A stretch of DNA of 64,000 bases, from NCBI GenBank assembly GCA_046964515.1, contig JBKUYM010000001.1:486007-550006 (forward strand), read 5' to 3'. This stretch comes from UMGS1663 sp046964515 (GTDB lineage Bacteria > Bacillota > Clostridia > TANB77 > CAG-508). Position numbers and translations under genes: made by a program. The notes below the pieces were generated by a model. It was given only the letters and a program-made list of their open reading frames with translations, did no database searches and was not told the origin of the DNA. Positions 36,335 through 45,290 of this stretch are shown here, in pieces. The stretch's first letter is position 1. Each line of letters starts with the position of its first letter.

Positions 36335-37520
36335 AAAAATAACGAGTAAAGTTACTTGGGTAGGAAAAACAGATTGGGAATTGAAAAAATTTCATGGTGA
36401 TGAATTTACTACAACAAGAGGCTCTTCTTATAATTCTTATTTGATAAGAGACAAGAAAAATGTTTTAATAGATACCGTCTGGCTTCCTTATGATAAAGAA
36501 TTCGTTTCTGATTTAAAAAAAGAAATTGCGTTAGAAGAAATCGATTATATTATTATTAATCATGGGGAAGTAGACCATAGTGGTGCTTTAATGGAATTAA
36601 TGAGAGAAATTCCCCATACCCCTATTTATTGTACGGCAAATGCTATCAAGTCGATTAAAGGACAATATCATCAAAATTGGAATTTTGTTCCTGTTAAAAC
36701 AGGAGATACTTTGCATATTGGGGAAAGTACCCTAACTTTTATAGAGGCACCTATGCTACATTGGCCAGATACTATGTTCACCTATATGGATGGTGAAAAT
36801 ATATTATTTAGTAATGATGGTTTTGGAGAGCATTTAGCATCAGAACATTTATATGCAGACCAAGTAGATAGTGCAGAGTTAGAAGAACAAGCACTTACGT
36901 ATTATGCAAATATCTTAGCCCCTTTTGGTATGTTTGTAAAGAAAAAGATACAAGAAATATTAGATAGGCAATTACCAATTTCTATGATTTGCCCAAGTCA
37001 TGGAGTGATATGGAGGAAAAATCCTATACAAATCGTAGAGAAATATTTAAAATGGGCAGAGGCTTATCAGGAAAATCAAATTACGATTATTTATGATACG
37101 ATGTGGAATAATACAAAAAAGATGGCAGAAGCAATTGCAAAAGGAATACAAGGTAAAGATAAAGAAGTAACTATTAAATTAATGAATACTGCTAAAGAAG
37201 ATAAGACAAGAGTGCTAACAGAAGTGTTTAAGTCAAAAATGATTTTAGTAGGTTCTTCTACAGTTAATAATGGCTATTTATATTCAATTGCCGGTATTTT
37301 AGAAATGATAAAAGGAATGAAGTTAAAAAATAAAAAAGCAGCTTGTTTTGGAAGTTATGGATGGAGTGGAGAAGCGGTTAAACAGATGACTGAAGAATTA
37401 CAAAAAGCAGGTTTCGAAATGATAAATGAAGGCTTAAAATGTATATGGACACCAGATGAGGAGGCAATTAAAAGATGTATTGCTTTTGGAGAAAGTTGCA
37501 TTGAAAAAGTGGAAAACTAG
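36327..37520 (+). CDS. fprA: FprA-type flavodiiron protein
   Basis: The 397-residue A-type flavoprotein has an N-terminal metallo-beta-lactamase-like diiron domain with the ligand motif NHGEVDHSGAL (H-x-E-x-D-H), a further FLAPMLHWPD-type histidine and PSHGVIW, and a C-terminal flavodoxin domain (YDTMWNNTKKMAEAIAKGI, GSSTVNNGYLYS, GSYGWSGEAVKQM). These enzymes reduce oxygen or nitric oxide to harmless products in anaerobes. AAAGGAGG lies within the end of yqeK. The gene points to an obligate anaerobe. Confidence 0.94.
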   Translation: MHKKITSKVTWVGKTDWELKKFHGDEFTTTRGSSYNSYLIRDKKNVLIDTVWLPYDKEFVSDLKKEIALEEIDYIIINHGEVDHSGALMELMREIPHTPIYCTANAIKSIKGQYHQNWNFVPVKTGDTLHIGESTLTFIEAPMLHWPDTMFTYMDGENILFSNDGFGEHLASEHLYADQVDSAELEEQALTYYANILAPFGMFVKKKIQEILDRQLPISMICPSHGVIWRKNPIQIVEKYLKWAEAYQENQITIIYDTMWNNTKKMAEAIAKGIQGKDKEVTIKLMNTAKEDKTRVLTEVFKSKMILVGSSTVNNGYLYSIAGILEMIKGMKLKNKKAACFGSYGWSGEAVKQMTEELQKAGFEMINEGLKCIWTPDEEAIKRCIAFGESCIEKVEN

Positions 37521-37531
37521 AAAAAAGTTTT

Positions 37532-37571
37532 AAAACAGATTAGAGAAAAAATGACTCTAGTCTGTTTTTTA
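37532..37571 (+). terminator. Terminator of the yqeK-fprA operon
   Basis: AAACAGATTAGAG pairs with CTCTAGTCTGTTT (G-U pairs), followed by TTTT. Confidence 0.82.
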
Positions 37572-37749
37572 TTTTATGAAAACTTGTAAACACAAAAGGA
37601 GAATAGAAAGATTAAAGAAGCAAAAAATAATTTATATAATAAAATAAATAGAAATCTTGACTTTAACCAAAAGGTAATATAAAATCATAAAAAAGGGGTT
37701 AAAAATAGAAAAAATGGAAAACATAAGAGAAAAGAAAGGGAGAGAAAAT

Positions 37750-39480
37750 ATGAAAGAAAAAAGGAAACAAAAGGGTGTTACCTTAATAGCATTAGTCATT
37801 ACGATTATTGTATTAATTATTTTAGCTGGTGTAGCCATTAATACTTTAGTAGGAGAAAACGGAATTATTACACAAGCGCAAAGAGCTAAAAATGAAACAG
37901 CAGAAGGACAAAAAGAAGAAGCAGGAGGATTAGCTAGTTTAGAACAACAAATAGATGAAGCAACTGGAAAAACGTATATAACAGAAAAGGGAGTCAATAA
38001 GCCACGCTTAGCAACAGGAATGAAAGCCATCAAATTTACAAATCCAAGTGAGAGTGCTAAAGGAGAAGTAAAAGACAGTAGCGAAAATGATACAGAATGG
38101 TATGATTACAATAGTAAAAAATGGGCGAATAGCCAAACAGAAGATGGCAGTATGTGGGTATGGATACCTAGATATGCGTATAAAGTAAATGATAATCAAA
38201 CCTTTGATATAAAGTTTTTAATAGGAACAACGGATAATTATTATGATGAAAATGGACAAATACAAACAGCCAAAAGATGTAACAGCGTGGATGAAGAGAT
38301 AGACACATCTATAGGATATACCGTACATCCAGCTTTTACAGATGAAACAGCAATTAGTTATAGAAATGGGGGCTGGGACAAAGAGCTAACAGGAATCTGG
38401 GTAGCCAAATTTGAAGCAGGCTATGCAAGTGGCAATAACTCTGCTACTGTTAAAGCAAGTAGTGTGAGCTATTCACAAACTACCTCTTATATAAAAGGTA
38501 TAGAAAGAGGGCAAAGTAGTGATGAAACAGAAACGGCTCGTAACTGGTTAGATGGCATTTATGGAGAAACAGTAACGACTATTAAATATCCAACATTTCA
38601 AGGAACCACGTATAGTATGAATTATATTAATCAAAATGATGCTTATAATATAGCAAAAGCCATGACAGAAAACGGAAATATTTATGGACTAAATAGTGGA
38701 ACAGATAGCCATTTAATGAAAAATAGTGAATGGGGAGCAGTAGCGTATTTAAGTCAAAGTCAATATGGTTTAAATGGAATGGACATTGCTATTAATAATA
38801 TTAGCTTAAACAGTGGAGGAGCAGCAAGAACACAGACAGCAGGAAAATCAGGAGTAGACAGTGTGTATGCTGTAACAGGTTGTACATCAGGCACAAATAA
38901 TGCAGCAGAAAAAGTAACAACGATAGCCAATATTAATAGTACAACAGCTAACACAGCGATAGATGGTGTGTATACATGGAATCAGCTAAACGGAACAAAA
39001 GCAAGTAGTAGTGGAACGATTTATGGAATCTATGACTTAAGTGGAGGCACATGGGAAAAAACAGCCTCTTATATAGCCAATGAGAGAGCGGAATTAAAAA
39101 CTTATGGAACATCGATAGCTTACGATGGGAGTATTCTAAAAACAAAAGGTACAAAATATACAATGGCCTATCCACTAGATACTAGTATGGACAATTTGAC
39201 GATAGAAAGAAGTGACACAAATTTAAATGCAGCTAGTAGTAACAACTATAAGAAAAGTGCTATAATTTATGGAGATGCTGTTAACGAAACTTCAACAGCT
39301 GGAACTGGAAGTACATCATGGTATGGAGATTATTCTTATTATCAAGGGTTACATTATCCATTTTCAGTTCGTGGCGGTAGTTTATGGAATGGTACAACAG
39401 CTGGACTATTCTACTTTAGCCGTAATAATGGAACTAGTCGATACAATAGTGGATTTCGTGCAGTATTAATGGTGTCTTAG
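37750..39480 (+). CDS. Paralogue of the DGR target, prepilin-anchored C-type-lectin-like protein
   Basis: This 576-residue protein is closely similar along its whole length to the DGR target at 18224, sharing the prepilin-like helix (KGVTLIALVITIIVLIILAG), MWVWIPRYAYKV, DSHLMKNSEWGAVAYLS and a C-terminus RGGSLWNGTTAGLFYF...GFRAVLMVS. At the six or so positions that vary in the DGR target it has His-Tyr, Thr, Ser, Asn, Arg and Ser. However, its DNA here differs from the template repeat at many non-adenine positions and lacks the GC-rich signature, so it is not a current target of this TR. ATG at 37750 has AAAGGGAG; one 36 nt upstream is weaker. It is either an ancient target or served by another DGR. 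Confidence 0.82.
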   Translation: MKEKRKQKGVTLIALVITIIVLIILAGVAINTLVGENGIITQAQRAKNETAEGQKEEAGGLASLEQQIDEATGKTYITEKGVNKPRLATGMKAIKFTNPSESAKGEVKDSSENDTEWYDYNSKKWANSQTEDGSMWVWIPRYAYKVNDNQTFDIKFLIGTTDNYYDENGQIQTAKRCNSVDEEIDTSIGYTVHPAFTDETAISYRNGGWDKELTGIWVAKFEAGYASGNNSATVKASSVSYSQTTSYIKGIERGQSSDETETARNWLDGIYGETVTTIKYPTFQGTTYSMNYINQNDAYNIAKAMTENGNIYGLNSGTDSHLMKNSEWGAVAYLSQSQYGLNGMDIAINNISLNSGGAARTQTAGKSGVDSVYAVTGCTSGTNNAAEKVTTIANINSTTANTAIDGVYTWNQLNGTKASSSGTIYGIYDLSGGTWEKTASYIANERAELKTYGTSIAYDGSILKTKGTKYTMAYPLDTSMDNLTIERSDTNLNAASSNNYKKSAIIYGDAVNETSTAGTGSTSWYGDYSYYQGLHYPFSVRGGSLWNGTTAGLFYFSRNNGTSRYNSGFRAVLMVS

Positions 39481-39536
39481 TATTTTATAAATATAGGGCA
39501 TAAGAAAAATTAAAGGAAAATACAGAAAGTAATACT

Positions 39537-39567
39537 AAAGAGGAATTCGTTTTTGAATTCCTCTTTT
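39537..39567 (+). terminator. Terminator of the target paralogue
   Basis: AAAGAGGAATTC and GAATTCCTCTTTT, a 12-bp perfect stem with a GTTTTT loop. Confidence 0.9.
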
Positions 39568-39667
39568 AACAAGGGATTAGTGACCAATTACTTATTAGCT
39601 AGAGTAGTAACAATTAAATAACTTTAAGTGTAAAAGAAATAAAAGATAAGATGGGAAAATCCATAAT

Positions 39668-40561
39668 TTATACCATAGTACCACCATTCACATGAAGAAT
39701 TTGGCCTGTTACATAACGAGAATCATCACTTGCCAGGTACAGATAAGCCGGCGCTACTTCAAAAGGTTGACCAGCACGTTTTAAAGGAACATCGGTGCCA
39801 AAAATTTCAACTTCTTGGGCTGTGAAACTAGCAGGAATAAGTGGTGTCCAGATAGGACCAGGTGCAACAGCATTTACACGTATTTTACTATCAGCAAGAG
39901 AAAGCGCTAGAGATTTGGTGAAAACAGCAATAGCACCTTTGGTACTAGAATAGTCAATTAAGGTTTTATGTCCTTCAAAAGCAGTAACAGAGGTAGTATT
40001 AATAATACTACTATTGGCTTCCAAGTAAGGAAGACAAGCTTTTGTTAGATAAAAGAAAGAAAAAATGTTAGTCTCAAAGGTATTTTTTAATTGTTCGGTC
40101 GTAATATCTAAAAGGCTATTTTGGGGATATTGTACGCCACAGTTATTTACTAAAATATCTATTTTTCCAAAATTTTGAATAGTACTATCTACAATAAATT
40201 TTGAAAAATCTTCTTTTCGTAAATCTCCTTCTATTAAAAGACACTTTCTACCATAATGTTCAATACATTGTTTTGTGTACATAGCATCTTGTTTTTCATC
40301 TAAATATACGATAATAACATCAGCGCCCTCTTTAGCAAATAGAACAGATACTGCTCTGCCAATGCCACTATCACCACCAGTTACAATAGCTACTTTCCCA
40401 TCTAATTTATGATTGCCAGTGTTATCAGGATTATCAAAAATAGGAAGTGGGTTCATGACTGATTCGATGCCAGGTTGTACATTTTGATGTTGTTTAGGAA
40501 ATGTAATGGGGGTTTTTACGTTTTCATCTTTATAACCGAAATAAGGATATAGAGGATACAT
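39668..40561 (-). CDS. Short-chain dehydrogenase/reductase (YhdF/YhxC type)
   Basis: The 297-residue protein has an N-terminal extension (YPLYPYFGYKDENVKTPI) and a classical SDR domain: VTGGDSGIGRAVSVLFA binds NAD(P), NNCGVQYPQ, and the catalytic YSSTKGA (Tyr-x3-Lys) after INTTSVTAFEGHK (Ser). It ends GQILHVNGGTMV. The extension is typical of the general-stress SDR family of Bacillus. The substrate is unknown. It is a single gene; AAAGGAG lies upstream. Confidence 0.9.
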   Translation of the reverse strand: MYPLYPYFGYKDENVKTPITFPKQHQNVQPGIESVMNPLPIFDNPDNTGNHKLDGKVAIVTGGDSGIGRAVSVLFAKEGADVIIVYLDEKQDAMYTKQCIEHYGRKCLLIEGDLRKEDFSKFIVDSTIQNFGKIDILVNNCGVQYPQNSLLDITTEQLKNTFETNIFSFFYLTKACLPYLEANSSIINTTSVTAFEGHKTLIDYSSTKGAIAVFTKSLALSLADSKIRVNAVAPGPIWTPLIPASFTAQEVEIFGTDVPLKRAGQPFEVAPAYLYLASDDSRYVTGQILHVNGGTMV

Positions 40562-40692
40562 AGGTGCTCCTTTCTAAATTTAAAATTTATTTTATAAAGA
40601 TAGTATATGGAGAATGTTTGAAAATATACTATACAAGAATAGTAAAAATGCGGTATAATAGAAGAGGGTAAAAGAGAAAATGGGGTGGATTA

Positions 40693-41536
40693 ATGAAGTT
40701 AGGGTTAGCATTAGCTGGTCGGTGGTGTAAAAGGGGCTGCACATATTGGTGTCATTAAAGCTTTAGAAGAAAATGATATAAAAGTAGAAATGATTGCAGG
40801 AACGAGTATAGGAAGCATTGTAGCTGCTTTATATGCAATGGGATATACTACAGAAAAAATGTTAGAAGTTTTCAAATATTTTTCTAAGGAAATTATAAAA
40901 ACGAATCCCAAATATATGATAGATAATATAAGAAATAAAAAACATTTGTTGGGATATGGCCTTTTATCAGGAGAAAATATAGAAATTGCATTAAAAGAAT
41001 GTGCCAAGCAAAAAAATATTTCGTATATGAAAGAAATACCAATGCCTATAGCTATTCCGAGTGTAGATATTATAGAGAGTAAAAAGTATGTTTTTACAAA
41101 TGGAGAATTGCAACAAGATTACTATATAAAAGAAGCACTAATAGCAAAGGCAGTTAGAGCAAGTAGTAGTTATCCGCTAGTTTTTGCTCCTTGTGAATAT
41201 AAAAATCATATGTTTGTAGATGGTGGTATTTTAGATAATGTGCCAGCAGGAGAGGTAAGAAAATTAGGTGCTGATAGGGTATTAACCATTAAATTCTCAG
41301 CTGGTTTAAATACGGTACCCAAGAATTTATATGAAGTTGCTTTTAAGTCAGTGGATATTTTATTTGATAATCGTGCCCATGAAGCTGTTAAAGAAAGTGA
41401 TATGGTGATTGATTTAGATTTAGAGGAAGCTAGTGTGTTTAATATTAAGAAAATTGATTATTGCTATAACATAGGCTATATTACAACATTAACAAAGATG
41501 AAAGACATTAAAGAAATGTTAAAAAATGAAGAATAG
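40693..41536 (+). CDS. Patatin-like phospholipase, joined by a +1 frameshift at CGG
   Basis: The zero frame from ATG 40693 reads MKLGLALAG and then arginine at CGG 40720, stopping 12 codons later. Skipping the C gives ALAGGGVKGAAHIGVIKAL, the glycine-rich oxyanion loop of patatins, and the frame stays open to 41536, 280 residues. The catalytic serine is in GTSIGSI and the Asp in VDGGILDN. The family hydrolyses acyl esters of phospholipids. A later ATG at 40790 would omit the oxyanion loop and give no enzyme. AATGGGGTGG stands at the ribosome site. The frame change therefore occurs at codon 10. Confidence 0.88.
40720..40722 (+). other. CGG +1 frameshift site in the patatin gene
   Basis: The zero frame reads GCT GGT CGG TGG TGT. 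Skipping the C gives GCT GGT GGT GGT GTA AAA GGG, that is AGGGVKG, the oxyanion-hole motif. Confidence 0.78.
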
Positions 41537-41547
41537 GAGCAATTGTT

Positions 41548-42696
41548 ATGAAAAACAAACATCCTTTTACAAAAATGATTGCTATTTTAGGGGTTATTAT
41601 TCTGATTTGTATAGGTATCATTTTATGGAAAGAAATTACACAAGATACCGTTGTATTTCATGAACAGATACCTATAGCACAGCAAGAAGTACTAGATAAT
41701 GAAGAAGAGACAAACCATGTGATACAAAACAAGCAAAGTAATCATGTTCAAAATACAACGCAAACAGAATTAGTAGCTCCAATATTAGGAACATTAGAAT
41801 CACCAAATATACAAGAAAATGGGAATGAGAAAGTACAAATTGGTTATTTTTATACACAGTTAGATGGAAATGCCAAAAAAATATATGAAGCAGTTATGCA
41901 ACATAAAGAAGATATGAAAACGGGAAATTATAAGATTACCTTAGGAGATACTTTTCAAGCTGTTTTAAAAACGGATGGTGGAGAACAAATTTTACAACAG
42001 GCTTATCAAGATGCTTGGGATGCTATTATGACAGATTTTGTAGACTTGTTTTACTTAGATACCTCAAAAATTTATTTGTTTATCAATAGTACAAAATTGT
42101 GGAATATTGTAAATTATGAGGTTTCTATTGGTCCAGAAGAAGGGAAAAATTATTATGCAGTAGGGTATAATAACAAACAGGAAGTAGAAAATGCCATTTA
42201 TCAATTAGAAACGATAAAAGCAGGGTGTATTAGTAAAGCAACAGGAACAGCATACCAAAAGATTATGCAAGTAAATGATTGGCTTGTAGATGCTATTTCT
42301 TATGACCAGAGTTTAAATAGAACAAATACTAGAAATATATATGGAGCTTTTATAGAAAAACAAGTTGTTTGTGAAGGCTATGCAAAGGCTTTTCAATATA
42401 TTATGGAAGGATTAGAAATTCCTTGTGTATTGGTATCTGGAACAGCAAGTAATTCTAGTGGAGAGACAGAAGCACATTTATGGAATTATGTTAAAATCGA
42501 TGGTAATTGGTATGCCGTAGATGTAACATGGAATGATCCGATTATTCAAGGTGGAGGACGTTTAACCAATCAAATGAAACATCAGTATTTATGCAGAGGA
42601 CAATCTTTTTTAGAAAATCATATACCAAATGGAAAGGTATCTCAAACAGGTATGACTTTTATGTACCCAACGTTATGTGTAACAGATTACCGTTAA
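41548..42696 (+). CDS. Membrane-anchored transglutaminase-like protein
   Basis: The 382-residue protein has an N-terminal membrane anchor (KMIAILGVIILICIGIILW), a low-complexity linker and a C-terminal transglutaminase/protease-like domain with the triad Cys (VVCEGYAKAF, near residue 275), His (EAHLWNYVKI) and Asp (YAVDVTWNDP). In Firmicutes these extracellular proteins may act as wall-associated cysteine proteases or crosslinkers. TAGGAGC is the ribosome site; it begins 11 nt after the patatin gene, and the GH3 gene follows 22 nt later, so the three probably form an operon. Confidence 0.85.
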   Translation: MKNKHPFTKMIAILGVIILICIGIILWKEITQDTVVFHEQIPIAQQEVLDNEEETNHVIQNKQSNHVQNTTQTELVAPILGTLESPNIQENGNEKVQIGYFYTQLDGNAKKIYEAVMQHKEDMKTGNYKITLGDTFQAVLKTDGGEQILQQAYQDAWDAIMTDFVDLFYLDTSKIYLFINSTKLWNIVNYEVSIGPEEGKNYYAVGYNNKQEVENAIYQLETIKAGCISKATGTAYQKIMQVNDWLVDAISYDQSLNRTNTRNIYGAFIEKQVVCEGYAKAFQYIMEGLEIPCVLVSGTASNSSGETEAHLWNYVKIDGNWYAVDVTWNDPIIQGGGRLTNQMKHQYLCRGQSFLENHIPNGKVSQTGMTFMYPTLCVTDYR

Positions 42697-42718
42697 AAAT
42701 GGAAATAGGAGAAAATGT

Positions 42719-45151
42719 ATGTCACAAAAGATTCAAACATGGATTAGTCAAATGACCTTAGAAGAAAAAATAAGCCTATTGGTAGGAGAGGATTATTGGC
42801 ATACTGCTGCTGTGCCAAGACTAGGAATACCAAGTATTTGTATGGCAGACGGTCCTCATGGACTTCGTGTCCAAAAAGAACAAGTGGACAATTTAGGTAT
42901 GTATAATAGCCAAAGGGCTACTTGTTTTCCAACAGAAGCAACCATTAGCAATAGTTGGGACCCAGAGCTTGTCTATCAAATGGGGCAGGCATTAGCACAA
43001 GAAGCTAATGAGCAAGGTGTAGATGTATTATTAGGACCAGGGATTAATATAAAAAGGAGCCCTTTATGTGGTAGGAATTTTGAATACTTTTCAGAAGATC
43101 CGTATTTAACAGCACAACTGGGAATTGCCTATGTAAGAGGACTTCAAAGTAAACAAATAGGTGCTTGTGTAAAACACTTTGCAGTTAATAACCAAGAAAC
43201 CAGAAGAAGGACAATTAATGCTGTAGTAGACTCACGTGCTTTAAGAGAAATTTATTTATATGCTTTTGAGAAGATAATAAAAGAAGCTAAACCGTGGATG
43301 GTAATGAGTGCTTATAATAAAGTGAATGGTAGTTATTGTTCAGAAAATACAGTATTATTAGATATTTTAAAAAGACAGTGGCTGTTCGAAGGCGTAGTGG
43401 TAACAGACTGGGGGGCTTCTAATAATAGAGTAAAAGGTTTGTTAGCCGGAAATGATGTAGAAATGCCTGGAAAAAGAGGAAAAGGAAAAGAGGAGATTTT
43501 ACAAGCTGTCAAAGCAGGAAAAATGACAGAGGCATATATAGAGAAATGTGTTTACCATATATTAGCATTAGTGGAGAAAGTAAATAAGAAGCAACAAATT
43601 ATAGATAAAAAGGGTAGAGAAAATCATCATGTATTAGCACAAAAGATTGCAGAAGACTCTATTGTCCTTTTGAAAAATACGAATCAGTTATTGCCGATAA
43701 AATCGAATCAAAAAGTAGCCATTATTGGAGATATGGCATATCACCCAAGGTATCAAGGAATAGGAAGTTCTAAAGTAAATGCTGTAAAAGTAGAAAATGT
43801 GTATACCGTATTGCAAGAAGAAAAGATTGATTTTAAATATGCACAAGGTTATGCGTATTTAAGTAATCAAGTAGATAAAGAGAAAATAAAGCAAGCTGTA
43901 GAAGTAGCTAAACAAGCAGAGGTCGTGTTACTGTTTATGGGAATACCAGAAAACACAGAATCGGAAGGTAGAGATAGGAAGGATATTGTATTACCAAAAA
44001 ATCAAGAAGTGTTATTAAGAAATTTATTAAAAGTAAATCCTAATTTAGTAGTTGTTTTGTCAGGAGGTTCACCTATAGCTATGCCTTGGAAAGAAAAGGT
44101 AAAAGGGATTGTTACAGGATATCTTGGAGGAGAAGCAGGTGCTAAAGCTATGGTAGAAGTACTTTGGGGAAGAAAGAATCCTTGTGGGAAACTTGCAGAA
44201 AGCTATCCATATACTATAAAAGATACACCTTGCTATCGCCATTTTCCAGGAACACAAGCTAGTGTGGAATATCAAGAATCGATATTTGTAGGTTATCGTT
44301 ATTATATAACAAGACAAAAAGATGTCTTATTTCCTTTTGGCTATGGTTTAAGTTATACACAATTTCGTTATACAAATTTACAAGTATCTCAAAAGCAAAT
44401 GGACTTAGAAAAGCAAGAAAAATTAATGGTGATTTGTGATATACAAAATATAGGAAAAAGAGCAGGTAAGGAAATTGTACAGTTGTATATTCATCAAAAG
44501 AATCCAGGTGTATATAAGCCAGAAAGAGAGTTAAAGGCTTTTTATAAAGTAGATTTACAACCAGGAGAGACTAAACAGATACAATGGGAACTAGATAGAG
44601 AAGCTTTTTCTTATTTTAATGTAGAATTAGAAAAAAGGGTAGTAGAAAGTGACCAGTATAGTATACAAATTGGTAGTTCTAGCGAAGATATATGGTTACA
44701 AGAAGAAGTTAGTGTAATTTCAGCAGATAATCCTCCTAAAGAAATCTATCCAAAAGCATACCAGCGTGCGGAGATAGAGAAAGTAACAAAAGAAGATTTT
44801 GAGCAAGTATTAGGTAGAAAAGTACCACCAAGAAGATTAAAAGTAGGTACATTTTCTGAAGAAAATGCATTGGAGCAAATGAGATATACATGGATAGGTT
44901 TTTTAGTTTATTATTATCGAAGACTAAAAGCTAGGCACTTAATTAGAAAACAAAAAAAGGATGAAGCCACAAAAATGATACAAGATATGCAAAAACCCTT
45001 GAAAAAAATATATGAAAAACCAGAGAGTCCCTATAATGAAGATATGATAAAAGGATTTATTCAGATTGTAAATAGAAAACGTATTCGAGGCATTAAGCAA
45101 ATTCAAAGGGGAAAATATATAAAGGAAAGAAAAGAGGGCTATCAAGATTAA
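42719..45151 (+). CDS. Family 3 glycoside hydrolase (beta-glucosidase type)
   Basis: The 810-residue enzyme has an N-terminal (beta/alpha)8 domain with ADGPHGLR, GRNFEYFSEDP, KHFAVNNQE, and the nucleophile Asp in VVTDWGASNN near residue 232. The second domain has the acid/base region and VVLSGGSPIAMPW, and a fibronectin-III-like domain follows (FPFGYGLSYTQFRY). No signal peptide, so it acts in the cytoplasm on imported oligosaccharides. The last 100 or so residues form a charged helical tail of unusual kind, with no recognised domain. Specificity (glucose or xylose) cannot be read. Confidence 0.9.
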   Translation: MSQKIQTWISQMTLEEKISLLVGEDYWHTAAVPRLGIPSICMADGPHGLRVQKEQVDNLGMYNSQRATCFPTEATISNSWDPELVYQMGQALAQEANEQGVDVLLGPGINIKRSPLCGRNFEYFSEDPYLTAQLGIAYVRGLQSKQIGACVKHFAVNNQETRRRTINAVVDSRALREIYLYAFEKIIKEAKPWMVMSAYNKVNGSYCSENTVLLDILKRQWLFEGVVVTDWGASNNRVKGLLAGNDVEMPGKRGKGKEEILQAVKAGKMTEAYIEKCVYHILALVEKVNKKQQIIDKKGRENHHVLAQKIAEDSIVLLKNTNQLLPIKSNQKVAIIGDMAYHPRYQGIGSSKVNAVKVENVYTVLQEEKIDFKYAQGYAYLSNQVDKEKIKQAVEVAKQAEVVLLFMGIPENTESEGRDRKDIVLPKNQEVLLRNLLKVNPNLVVVLSGGSPIAMPWKEKVKGIVTGYLGGEAGAKAMVEVLWGRKNPCGKLAESYPYTIKDTPCYRHFPGTQASVEYQESIFVGYRYYITRQKDVLFPFGYGLSYTQFRYTNLQVSQKQMDLEKQEKLMVICDIQNIGKRAGKEIVQLYIHQKNPGVYKPERELKAFYKVDLQPGETKQIQWELDREAFSYFNVELEKRVVESDQYSIQIGSSSEDIWLQEEVSVISADNPPKEIYPKAYQRAEIEKVTKEDFEQVLGRKVPPRRLKVGTFSEENALEQMRYTWIGFLVYYYRRLKARHLIRKQKKDEATKMIQDMQKPLKKIYEKPESPYNEDMIKGFIQIVNRKRIRGIKQIQRGKYIKERKEGYQD

Positions 45152-45160
45152 ATAGTTATA

Positions 45161-45196
45161 TAAAGGAGCTTGTTTGGATTTAAACAAGCTCCTTTA
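45161..45196 (+). terminator. Long hairpin terminator after the GH3 gene
   Basis: AAAGGAGCTTGTTT and AAACAAGCTCCTTT form a 14-bp stem with a GGATTT loop; the T tract is short. Confidence 0.75.
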
Positions 45197-45290
45197 TACA
45201 TCGATTTTTAGTGTGCATTTTTGTATTTTTTCACCTTTTTTCTGAAGCAGACATAATATATAGCATAATAAAAAAGAAAGGGTGAAAAAC

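Noticed and set aside
37750..39480. Paralogue as an active target of this DGR
   Set aside because: Its end differs from the template repeat at many non-adenine positions and lacks the GC-rich homing segment.
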